Shown piece by piece: positions 56,865 through 64,000 of a stretch of 64,000 nucleotides of DNA (position 1 is its first letter; each line of letters opens with the position of its first letter). Both the position numbers and the translations under genes were made by a program. This DNA is from Proteobacteria bacterium 005FR1 (GTDB lineage Bacteria > Pseudomonadota > Gammaproteobacteria > Pseudomonadales > Cellvibrionaceae), in the NCBI GenBank assembly GCA_026192395.1, contig WACF01000001.1, positions 986,977-1,050,976 on the forward strand. The letters are read 5' to 3'. The notes beneath the pieces were generated by a model. The model was not told the origin of the DNA. It ran no database searches and saw only the letters and a list, made by a program, of their open reading frames with translations.

Positions 56865-59321
56865 ATGGATGACCAGAATACGGAAAACAAAGCCTCGGAC
56901 AAGCAAGCCCCGGAAAAGCCCTGCATTCTCATCACCGGCTCTGGCGGGTTCATCGGCAGTGCCCTGGTGGAGCATTTGGCTGGGCCCTTCCAGGTAATCG
57001 GCCTCGACCGCAGCACCAAGCCCTCGTCTGAGAACTACACCTCGCTGAGCTGTGACCTGACCGATGGGGCTGCCATCGCCAAGGCACTGGAAAAGGCCCG
57101 CAAAATTACCGGGCGCTTTGCCGCGGTCATCCACCTGGCGGCCTACTTCGACTTCACCGGCGAAGATCACCCGCTTTACAGCAAGCTCAACGTCCAGGGC
57201 AGTCGGCTCTTGATCCGGGAGCTGAAGAAATTCCCGGTAGACCGCTTCATCTACGCCAGTACCATCCTGGTTCACAAGCCTGGCGAGCCGGGCCTGCCCA
57301 TCAAGGAGGATTCACCCCTCGAGCCCCGCTGGGCCTACCCGCGCTCGAAGCTGGAGGCGGAGCGGGCGATCCGCGAGGAATGCGGCGATATGCCGCTGGC
57401 GATTCTGCGCCTGGCCGGTCTGTACACGGAAGATTGCCAGTCGCCGACGCTGGCACACCAGATCGATCGCATCTATCGGGACAAGGTGACCGGCCACGTT
57501 TATGCCGGCGATACCGCCACCGGCCAGAGCGCCTTGCACATCGAGGACATGCTCGATGCCCTGAGCGCGGTCATTGAACGCCGCAACAGTCTTCCGCAGG
57601 AGTTCACGGCACTGATCGGCGAACCGTTGGTAAGCTCTTATGAGGCCTTACAGAACGCCATCGGCGAAGAACTCCACCATCACCCCATTCACACCATCAG
57701 CCTGCCCAAGCCACTGGCGAAATTCGGTGCCTGGGCACAGGAGAAAACCGAGCCGCTGATCCCGGATAGCCTCGATCAGGGTGAAAAGCCTTTTATTCGC
57801 CCCTTCATGATCGATCTGTCGGAAGATCATTACGAGCTCGACATCAGCAGAGCCCGTCAGAATCTCGACTGGACGCCGCGCCACCATCTGCGCGACGAAC
57901 TTCCTTCCATGCTCCGCCGCCTCAAGGAGGATCCCGCGCGCTGGTACCGAATCAATAAATTGACCATGCCTCACTGGCTCGAGGACGCCGGCAAGCCCGG
58001 CGAAAGCGGTGCGCTCCAGCACGATCTGGACGAATTGGGCAAGCACATGGAAGAAGAGCACCAGCAGTGGATATGGGCCTACGGCCTGTCCGCGGGCCTG
58101 GGGGCCTGGATGCTGAGCAGCCCGGCCACGATGGGATACTGGGGAACGGGAGTCGCCTACAGCGATGTACTCACCGGGCTGGTGATTATCGTCTTTTCGC
58201 TGATGTCGCTGTCGCGCAGCATGGCCTGGGCGCGCTGGATCACCGGCATCGCCGGCCTCTGGCTGGCCTTTGCGCCGCTGGTATTCTGGACCGAAAGCGC
58301 CGCGGCCTATCTCAACGGCACCCTGGTGGGCTTCGCGGTGGCGGCACTGGCGCTGCTGCCCTTGCCAACGCCCGGGATCGACCTACTCGCCAGGCGGCAT
58401 AGGGCGGAAATACCGCCCGGCTGGGACTATTCGCCCTCCACCTGGCAGCAGCGACTGCCGATAATCCTGTTGGCATTGGTCGGCCTGCTGATTTCCCGCT
58501 ATCTCGGCGCCTACCAGCTGGGGCACATTCCCGCCGCATGGGACCCCTTCTTCGGCTCGGGCACGGAGCGGATCATTACCTCCGAGATTTCCGAAGCCTG
58601 GCCGGTACCGGACGCTGGCCTGGGCGGCTTCGTCTATCTGCTGGAAATCCTCGCCGGCATCATGGGCACACGCTATCGCTGGCACCAGATGCCCTGGCTG
58701 ACGCTGTTGTTCGGTTTCCTGATCGTGCCCCTTGGCGCAGTGAGCATCTATTTCATCATTATCCAGCCCATCATCATTGGCACCTGGTGCACGCTCTGCC
58801 TGGTCGCTGCTGCGGCCATGCTGGTGCAGATCCCCTACTCCATCGACGAGATCGTCGCCACCGGCCAATTCCTGGTGCAGCGCCGTCGCGAAGGAAAAAG
58901 TTGGCTCCGGGTCCTGCTGATGGGCGATGCGGCGCCAGCATCCCAGACCAAGGGGATGCCCGGCGGCGGCGCCGGTATGTCCATGCCCTGGACGCTGTGG
59001 GCGAGTATCGCAATCGGCGTCGTGTTGATGTTCAGCCGTATCTTGTTTGGAAGCACACCGGCGCTGGCCTATGCCGATCACCTGATCGGTGCACTGGTGA
59101 TCACGATTTCGGTGGCCAGCTTCGCCGAAGCCGCTCGAACCCTGCGGCTGGTCAACGGCGTGCTCGGCGCCGGGCTGCTGGCGTCGCCTTTCATGCTCGA
59201 CGGCGGAACCACTATCGCCGAGGCGGCGGACATCGTGCTTGGCCTCGCACTGATCGCTCTGTGCATTCCCCGGGGACCGGTAAAAACCAGTTACGGCAGC
59301 TGGAACCGATACATCATTTAG
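56865..59321 (+). CDS. NAD-dependent epimerase fused to SPW and VKOR-like membrane domains
   Basis: An 818-residue three-part fusion. Residues 20-320 form an SDR/epimerase with the glycine loop ITGSGGFIGSALVEHL and the catalytic Tyr in YPRSKLEAE. Residues 390-500 form an SPW-type membrane unit (WAYGLSAGLGAWMLSSPATMGYW in pieces), followed by a VKOR-like domain (about 505-680) with an IGTWCTLC active site, and a second SPW-like part at the end. The VKOR loop cysteine pair seems absent; WPVPDAGLGG replaces the usual serine region. It may link a redox step to sugar or lipid modification at the membrane. This is inference. Confidence 0.85.
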   Translation: MDDQNTENKASDKQAPEKPCILITGSGGFIGSALVEHLAGPFQVIGLDRSTKPSSENYTSLSCDLTDGAAIAKALEKARKITGRFAAVIHLAAYFDFTGEDHPLYSKLNVQGSRLLIRELKKFPVDRFIYASTILVHKPGEPGLPIKEDSPLEPRWAYPRSKLEAERAIREECGDMPLAILRLAGLYTEDCQSPTLAHQIDRIYRDKVTGHVYAGDTATGQSALHIEDMLDALSAVIERRNSLPQEFTALIGEPLVSSYEALQNAIGEELHHHPIHTISLPKPLAKFGAWAQEKTEPLIPDSLDQGEKPFIRPFMIDLSEDHYELDISRARQNLDWTPRHHLRDELPSMLRRLKEDPARWYRINKLTMPHWLEDAGKPGESGALQHDLDELGKHMEEEHQQWIWAYGLSAGLGAWMLSSPATMGYWGTGVAYSDVLTGLVIIVFSLMSLSRSMAWARWITGIAGLWLAFAPLVFWTESAAAYLNGTLVGFAVAALALLPLPTPGIDLLARRHRAEIPPGWDYSPSTWQQRLPIILLALVGLLISRYLGAYQLGHIPAAWDPFFGSGTERIITSEISEAWPVPDAGLGGFVYLLEILAGIMGTRYRWHQMPWLTLLFGFLIVPLGAVSIYFIIIQPIIIGTWCTLCLVAAAAMLVQIPYSIDEIVATGQFLVQRRREGKSWLRVLLMGDAAPASQTKGMPGGGAGMSMPWTLWASIAIGVVLMFSRILFGSTPALAYADHLIGALVITISVASFAEAARTLRLVNGVLGAGLLASPFMLDGGTTIAEAADIVLGLALIALCIPRGPVKTSYGSWNRYII

Positions 59322-59443
59322 CGGCCACAAGAAGAGTGGCAGGCCCAAATCGGCTGGTCCGGATCTTGAATCTACATAGCAGGACTGAAGACCTTGGCCA
59401 CAGCCAATGATCATCGAATCAGCAACGCAAGCAGGAGGCATTA

Positions 59444-59662
59444 ATGGATCACACCTATAAATTGCTGGAAGTGGCGGGATCGTCCCCGGATGGTATCGAG
59501 CAGGCGATCGAGAATGCGATCCAGCGAGTCGGCAAAACCATGCACGCCCTGCGCTGGTTCGAAGTGATCGAGATACGCGGTGAACTGGATGAACACAAGG
59601 TGAAACACTGGCAGGTACACCTGAAAGTGGGCATTACTCTCGACGAGCCGAACAAAGGCTAG
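59444..59662 (+). CDS. Dodecin
   Basis: A 72-residue flavin-storing protein that forms a dodecamer. YKLLEVAGSSPDGIEQAI and LRWFEVIEIRGEL match the dodecin signature, with the flavin-stacking Trp in LRWFE. It binds FMN, riboflavin or lumichrome and buffers free flavin. Confidence 0.93.
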   Translation: MDHTYKLLEVAGSSPDGIEQAIENAIQRVGKTMHALRWFEVIEIRGELDEHKVKHWQVHLKVGITLDEPNKG

Positions 59663-59755
59663 AGGCAGTGAGCCGCTGGCACTTTTCTCCGCGGCTCTTC
59701 AGAGGAACCATTCTGGCGCTGAAGGGCCACGGTCAATCGAAAGAGAGGAGTAGCA

Positions 59756-60232
59756 GTGACTAAACGACAGAATCGGGATACCTATCTATCGGATGTCGAA
59801 GTGCTCGGTCGGGTGATCGACACCAGCGACAAGATTTCTCATTTTCTTGCCGAGCTGCGTGAGCAGGCGACAAGCGAAAAGACCCGATTACATCTCGATA
59901 ATCTGATCGGTCTTCAGAATGCGCTGACCCGCGGAATCGCCGAATATCGGGAAAAAGCGCCTTGGCAGATGACCAAGACCTATGTCCAGTACGTCGATCC
60001 CGGCAGTGGCAAAATCGACGACATGATCGAGGAAAATCGTCGTATCGATTCTTTGAATCACGCCACGGAGACCGCACTGGCGCTGAATCAGGAACTCGCC
60101 AGTGAACTGCAATCGGTGTCGATCAATGAGGGCGTGGAAGAGACCGCTGACGCCTTTCGCAATCTCCAGTTCATGATTGAAGACAATTGCCGGAAAATTT
60201 CGATGTATCGGTCCATGGCCGACGACATGTAG
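59756..60232 (+). CDS. Helical protein of unknown function
   Basis: A 158-residue, mostly helical, charged protein without signal peptide or membrane helix. The GTG start follows a GAGAGGAG site. The pattern of four long amphipathic helices suggests a bundle of the ferritin-like or DUF2383 kind, but no metal ligands are clear. It lies 87 bases upstream of the AAA+ regulator gene on the same strand. Confidence 0.65.
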   Translation: MTKRQNRDTYLSDVEVLGRVIDTSDKISHFLAELREQATSEKTRLHLDNLIGLQNALTRGIAEYREKAPWQMTKTYVQYVDPGSGKIDDMIEENRRIDSLNHATETALALNQELASELQSVSINEGVEETADAFRNLQFMIEDNCRKISMYRSMADDM

Positions 60233-60318
60233 CAACTGAATGACATGTAGCAATAAAATGTAGAGCAAAAAACAGGTAAGCCGTAACGATCAACGAACTG
60301 CGCAACAGGAGTGGCGCG

Positions 60319-61713
60319 ATGGCTCAAGGACCCACTGCTCTGTTCGTTGACGCGAATCTGGAAAGCCGGATCGCTTTGATGAGCCGCCTCGAAAGAGGCG
60401 GGATCCGCGTTGTCCGCTCCGCCTCCGTCCACGAGGCCAGCCACTTGATGGACGAATTGATCCCTGCGCTTGCAGTGATTGCCCTGGACCTGCCCGATGG
60501 CGATGCCATGGACTTGCTCAACCACCCGGCCCTCGAAGGCACCCGCGAGATCATTCTGATCGGCGATGACATCGAACCGGAGCGGGCGAGGCAGGCCTTT
60601 CTGGCCGGAGCAAGTTGTGTGTTCAGCAATCCTCTCAAACCATCGCTCATCGAATCCTTCTTTGAGGATCTCGCCGAAGATCTGCGGTCTGGTGCCGCGC
60701 CGCCTGGCAATGCGCTCGGAATCAGCCAGCTGGGATCGCTGTACGGCAACACGACGGCCATGGACAAGCTGTTTCGAAAGTTGCGCAAGGTGGCGGAGAC
60801 TGATGCCCATGTGCTGCTCTGTGGCGAAAGCGGCACAGGCAAAACGCTTGCGGCACTCACGATCCACCAGCTAAGCAGTCGCAGCGATGGCCCCTTCGTC
60901 AGCTTCCACTGCGGCGCAATTCCCAGCATCCGTGTCGAGGCTTCGCTTTTCGGCACTGCTGATGGAAGCAAGGAGCCGGGCTGCCTGCAGCGCGCATTCG
61001 GCGGTACCCTGCTGCTGGAGGATGTGACTGAATTGCCTCGCGACCTGCAGCTGAGACTTTTGCAGGTGCTCGAACGCGACGGCGCCGGTCCGGGCGAACG
61101 GATGTCGATCCCGGAAGTACGGATTATCGGCACAACCAACCACCAGCCCGACGACGTCCTCAAGTCGGGATGCCTGCGCGAAGATCTCTATTTTCGGATT
61201 GCCAGCGCTCAGGTATCGATTCCGCCGCTGCGCGCTCATACCGAAGACATCGACGGGCTTGCGACGGTGTTTCTGCGAGAGTTCAACGAACGTGCGGGCA
61301 CCGAAAAGTCACTGAGCCGCGACACGCTGGCGATTCTGAAAAGTTACGGCTGGCCGGGCAATGTGCGGGAGTTGCGCAGCGTGCTCGAGCAGGCTTTCAC
61401 AATGGCAGAACAGCAAATCAGTCCCGAGCATCTGCCCGATTTTCATGGTCAGCCGGTGAGCGATGGCGAGTTTCTCCAGTTGACGATCGGCGACTCGGTG
61501 CAGGAAGCTGAGAAAAAGCTGACACTGGCCACCCTCGCCTACTACCAAGGCGACAAGCGCAAGGCAGCCCATACGCTGGGCGTCAGCCTGAAAACGCTGT
61601 ACAACCGCATCAATGCCTATCGTGCCGAACAGCGCACGCCACTGGCACCCCAGGAACTTGTCCATTCTGAAGTCGCGGCTCAAGGGCTTGGCGGCCAACC
61701 GATCGGAGAGTAG
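60319..61713 (+). CDS. NtrC-family AAA+ response regulator lacking the GAFTGA loop
   Basis: A 464-residue regulator: receiver domain with Asp in VIALDLPDGD and Lys in NPLKPS, AAA+ domain with Walker A (CGESGTGKT) and a Walker B-like GGTLLLEDV, and a C-terminal Fis-type HTH (RKAAHTLGVSLKTLYNRI). The L1 loop, where family members carry GAFTGA, reads LFGTADGSKEPGCLQRAFGG, so the sigma-54-contacting motif is missing. It may regulate sigma-70 promoters or need no remodelling. Upstream genes encode dodecin and an unknown helical protein. Confidence 0.9.
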   Translation: MAQGPTALFVDANLESRIALMSRLERGGIRVVRSASVHEASHLMDELIPALAVIALDLPDGDAMDLLNHPALEGTREIILIGDDIEPERARQAFLAGASCVFSNPLKPSLIESFFEDLAEDLRSGAAPPGNALGISQLGSLYGNTTAMDKLFRKLRKVAETDAHVLLCGESGTGKTLAALTIHQLSSRSDGPFVSFHCGAIPSIRVEASLFGTADGSKEPGCLQRAFGGTLLLEDVTELPRDLQLRLLQVLERDGAGPGERMSIPEVRIIGTTNHQPDDVLKSGCLREDLYFRIASAQVSIPPLRAHTEDIDGLATVFLREFNERAGTEKSLSRDTLAILKSYGWPGNVRELRSVLEQAFTMAEQQISPEHLPDFHGQPVSDGEFLQLTIGDSVQEAEKKLTLATLAYYQGDKRKAAHTLGVSLKTLYNRINAYRAEQRTPLAPQELVHSEVAAQGLGGQPIGE

Positions 61714-61756
61714 AAAGACGCCCTGCCGGCCCAGAGCGCCCAGATCACTGAAGCAG

Positions 61757-62080
61757 TCAATGCACAGCCGCTGTGCCCGCCAAACCGGCATTGCGCAGTA
61801 GCAGGCGCTTCACGGGGGAGCGGCCCGGGAGGAGAACGAGCCGGTCACCAGCGGCATCCACTTTCAGATCCTTCCAGCTGAGCCGGACGCTGACCTGGCC
61901 TTGGCCGGCCGACGAATCCGCACTTCGGGATCTGACAACGAGGAAGTTCACCTTGCCGCTGAATCGGTTGATCGCCATGTCCTCGACGTGCCCAAGGAGC
62001 TCTCCACTGCCGGCAGTCACCGGCGCGCGAAGAATATCCGAAGCGGTGTTCAAGACCGATTCTGCGATCGAGCCGTTCAC
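61757..62080 (-). CDS. PRC-barrel-like protein
   Basis: A 107-residue protein with TAGSGELLGHVEDMAINRFSGKV, in parts the PRC-barrel pattern (start loop, then VEDM and VNFLVVRS). The start is GTG after an AGGAG site. Function unknown; it lies between the regulator gene and mrpE in the stress-type cluster. Confidence 0.65.
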   Translation of the reverse strand: MNGSIAESVLNTASDILRAPVTAGSGELLGHVEDMAINRFSGKVNFLVVRSRSADSSAGQGQVSVRLSWKDLKVDAAGDRLVLLPGRSPVKRLLLRNAGLAGTAAVH

Positions 62081-62307
62081 GGAAAGTTGCTCCTGTTTGA
62101 AACACGAGGAATTACAGGCTTATCGAACGTCAGCCGTTGCGGGCGTGCAAGTTGCACACCACTGGTAGAACAATTCTTTTTGGAAGAGCGTAGCCGGCAT
62201 TGCCGCGAGGGTCACACCAGCCACGTGGTTATGAATGTGCGCTGCCGGATAAGGATGAGGTGGTGCTTTTCTTGCTTTTCCAACAACTATTTGGCTGCTG
62301 AGTCGTT

Positions 62308-62793
62308 ATGAGGAAGCCTTTCCCCGCATCAGTGTGGCAATTCGCTTACTGGTCGGCCGTTTGCGCTGCACTATGGACATTGCTGGCGGAGGGACAGGGC
62401 TGGACGTTCGGCGTGCCCACCATGCTGCTCGCCGCGGCTGCAGCTGTTTACCTGGACCTGCAGCCGTGGGTTTTTCGTCCGCTGCGCTTGCCCGCATTCC
62501 TCTGGTTTTTCCTGCGCTCCACCTTCGACGGCGCTTTCGACGTTGCGCGTCGCTCGGTTTCCCCAGGTCCCCCCATTGCGCCAGCCTGGCTGCGCTACGA
62601 GTTCACCTCCCCCGACCCGCAGGTGAGGCTGCTCGCCTCGGCGGTTGTGGGCCTGTTTCCCGGCACGCTGGCCACCAAGGTCGAGGGCGACTGGTTGCAC
62701 GTTCATGTCCTGGACGAGCGCACCGACTGGTGCCCCACCATCGCCGAACTCGAGCGGGAACTGGCGGCCGTGCTGCCGGCGAGGAAACCATGA
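62308..62793 (+). CDS. mrpE: Mrp-type antiporter subunit E
   Basis: A 161-residue membrane subunit with several hydrophobic helices and the MnhE-type ending (LPARKP) plus LFPGTLATKVEGDWLHVHVLD, the cytoplasmic MrpE signature. Its stop overlaps the start of mrpF (ATGA). It belongs to a multi-subunit Na+/H+ antiporter. Confidence 0.9.
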   Translation: MRKPFPASVWQFAYWSAVCAALWTLLAEGQGWTFGVPTMLLAAAAAVYLDLQPWVFRPLRLPAFLWFFLRSTFDGAFDVARRSVSPGPPIAPAWLRYEFTSPDPQVRLLASAVVGLFPGTLATKVEGDWLHVHVLDERTDWCPTIAELERELAAVLPARKP

Positions 62794-63041
62794 CTCTGCT
62801 CGGCTTGTTGCTGTCGCTCAGCCTGCTGGCCGGTGTCTGGCGGATTATGCTTGGTCCCAGCGGCGCAGACCGCGCTCTGGGAGTGCAGCTGATGAGCACC
62901 ACCACGATTGCCTTGCTGGTGATTGCCGCCGACTGGCAGGACATGCCGGTGTTGCGGGACGTGGCACTGGTGCTTGCACTTCTTGCGGCGGTAGTGATTG
63001 CCGCACTGGTACAGCGACTCCGGGGGACCGGCGATGAGTGA
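62790..63041 (+). CDS. mrpF: Mrp-type antiporter subunit F
   Basis: An 83-residue membrane subunit with WRIMLGPSGADRALGVQLM, the typical MrpF start after the first helix, and a conserved Asp in LRDVALVLALLA. It overlaps mrpE upstream and mrpG downstream by a few bases. Confidence 0.9.
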   Translation: MTLLGLLLSLSLLAGVWRIMLGPSGADRALGVQLMSTTTIALLVIAADWQDMPVLRDVALVLALLAAVVIAALVQRLRGTGDE

Positions 63042-63354
63042 ACTGTTGAACGCCGTATCGTGGCTGGCACTGATCGCGGGTGTCGCTTTCTTCCTGACCG
63101 GTGCGCTTGGTGTGCTGCGGTTTCCAGACCTGTTTTGCCGTCTCCATGCGGTAACCAAGGCCGATACCACGGGCTTTGGTCTGATCACCCTCGGCCTGCT
63201 TCTACGGGTCGATTCCTGGCCCGCGGCTTTGCTGCTGGTGCTGGTCTGGCTGCTGGTAATGGGTTCGGGCGCCACCAATTGCCAGCTGCTGGCCCGCTAC
63301 GGCGAAGGCGGTCATCCACACATGGGAGAACACAAAGTTCGGGAGCGCAGTTAG
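63034..63354 (+). CDS. mrpG: Mrp-type antiporter subunit G
   Basis: A 106-residue subunit with FLTGALGVLRFPDLFCRLHA and TKADTTGFGLITLGL, the MnhG/PhaG signature. It overlaps the mrpF stop by eight bases. Confidence 0.9.
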   Translation: MSELLNAVSWLALIAGVAFFLTGALGVLRFPDLFCRLHAVTKADTTGFGLITLGLLLRVDSWPAALLLVLVWLLVMGSGATNCQLLARYGEGGHPHMGEHKVRERS

Positions 63355-63357
63355 CGA

Positions 63358-64000
63358 ATGGTGGACCTTGCCATTGGACTGATTCTGGTTGCACTGGCCA
63401 TTGGCGCACTGCTAAGCAGCACTCTGTTCGGCAGTCTCACGCTATTTTTCGCCTTTGGCATGTTGATGGCGGTGGCCTGGGCTCGCTTGCACGCCCCGGA
63501 TCTGGCGCTGGCCGAAGCAGCAATCGGAGCCGGGCTTACCGGTGCGTTGCTGTTCAATGCACTCAACAAGAGCCCGCCTGAAGTGATCAAGGAAAGATTG
63601 CGTCACCCGCTGTCAGTTGCGCTTGTCTGCGCTGCGATCCTGGCGCTGCTGGTCGTCAGTCTCTTGCCGTCCCTCGATCAAGTCAGTCCCTTGCCGCCCA
63701 TGGTGGGGCCGCGAATGGACGCAAGCGGCGTGGACTACCCGGTCACTGCCGTGCTGCTCAATTTTCGCGGCTGGGATACCTTGCTGGAAATCGCGGTGTT
63801 GCTGCTGGCATTGCTCGGCGTAAAAGTGCTGCTCCCCACGCACACGCCGGCGCCACAGCCCTGGTCGCTGCTGCTGGGTTGGAGCAAGACCCTCGCACCG
63901 GTGATTGTGGTGGTCGGCGGCTACCTGCTCTGGCGGGGCTCCCGCGGTGCCGGTGGCGCTTTTCAGGCCGGCGCGCTCTTGGCGGCGGGAGCCGTGATGC
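63358..64000 (+). CDS. DUF4040/MrpB-like fused antiporter subunit, partial
   Basis: The ATG at 63358 follows mrpG by three bases and the frame is open to the right edge (about 214 residues visible). The first part (FFAFGMLMAVAWARLHAPDLALAEAAIGAG, in pieces) is the DUF4040/MbhD-like segment seen at the end of long MrpA. The second part (LAPVIVVVGGYLLWRGSRGAGGAFQAG) is the MrpB N-terminus. Together with E-F-G first, this order is typical of split Mrp or hydrogenase-related antiporter operons; subunits C and D should follow outside the window. Confidence 0.82.
   Translation, partial: MVDLAIGLILVALAIGALLSSTLFGSLTLFFAFGMLMAVAWARLHAPDLALAEAAIGAGLTGALLFNALNKSPPEVIKERLRHPLSVALVCAAILALLVVSLLPSLDQVSPLPPMVGPRMDASGVDYPVTAVLLNFRGWDTLLEIAVLLLALLGVKVLLPTHTPAPQPWSLLLGWSKTLAPVIVVVGGYLLWRGSRGAGGAFQAGALLAAGAVM

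Overview
This 64-kb window looks like a chromosomal segment of a gammaproteobacterium near the Pseudomonadales. The order alaS-lysC-csrA-tRNA-Ser, the divergent finR/fpr pair, and nnrS next to an FNR/ANR-boxed hemN are all familiar from Pseudomonas and its marine relatives. Two sodium-linked systems, the oxaloacetate decarboxylase oadGAB and an Mrp-type antiporter operon, suggest a marine, saline or alkaline habitat; this is inference. Base composition is moderately GC-rich, apart from clearly AT-richer stretches at about 35.5-36.2 and 39.2-39.7 kb.

Layout. 0-6.3 kb: nnrS (cut by the left edge), hemN behind an FNR-type box, a SirB-like membrane protein, a glutathione transferase and a large PAS/GAF hybrid histidine kinase. 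6.36-6.72 kb: tRNA genes for Pro, Arg(TCT) and His. 7-17.7 kb: folD, an RsuA-type pseudouridine synthase, an rRNA G-methyltransferase, a spermidine-synthase-like protein, a secreted S33 hydrolase, recQ, a cardiolipin-synthase-like phospholipase D with its nuclease/phosphatase neighbour, a DUF3806 protein and an EthD protein. 18-25.9 kb: cyanide-insensitive-type bd oxidase (cioAB), a heptamer tandem repeat, a CPA1 antiporter with a TrkA-like tail, a CopC-like lipoprotein, finR/fpr, a frameshifted acetyltransferase and a GFA protein. 26-34.9 kb: oadGAB, gamma-glutamyltransferase, tRNA-Arg(ACG) with a 182-bp tail repeat, a NarX/NarL-like two-component pair and a BLUF photoreceptor.

35-42 kb is the accessory region and the most interesting part. 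A 191-bp unit repeated about 2.5 times carries 19 bp of the tRNA-Ser(GCT) 3' end in each complete unit. A roughly 6.48-kb element (35491-41970) sits exactly between that array and the tRNA-Ser gene. Removing it restores a perfect 191-bp first unit attached to the tRNA. The architecture matches the tRNA-tail repeats known from the tyrT operon of E. coli (178 bp, each with 19 bp of the tRNA 3' end). The element carries a truncated Rhs gene with a JAMM-like toxin tip, a probable partner protein, an HTH gene, a catalytically degenerate serine-recombinase paralogue and a large serine recombinase interrupted by an in-frame TAG. A second tRNA-tail repeat follows tRNA-Arg(ACG), and a 12-bp echo follows tRNA-Arg(TCT).

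42-50 kb: csrA, lysC, alaS, a 45-residue membrane peptide, a HIT protein, a Trm112-like protein, an M23 peptidase and a YheT-like hydrolase. 50.4-54.9 kb: a four-gene chaperone-usher fimbrial operon. 55-62 kb: a stress-flavoured cluster with a SpoIIAA-like protein, ChaB, PRC-barrel proteins, an unusual epimerase/SPW/VKOR fusion, dodecin, an unknown helical protein and a sigma-54-type AAA+ regulator without a GAFTGA loop. 62.3-64 kb: mrpEFG and a DUF4040/MrpB-like fusion running off the right edge.
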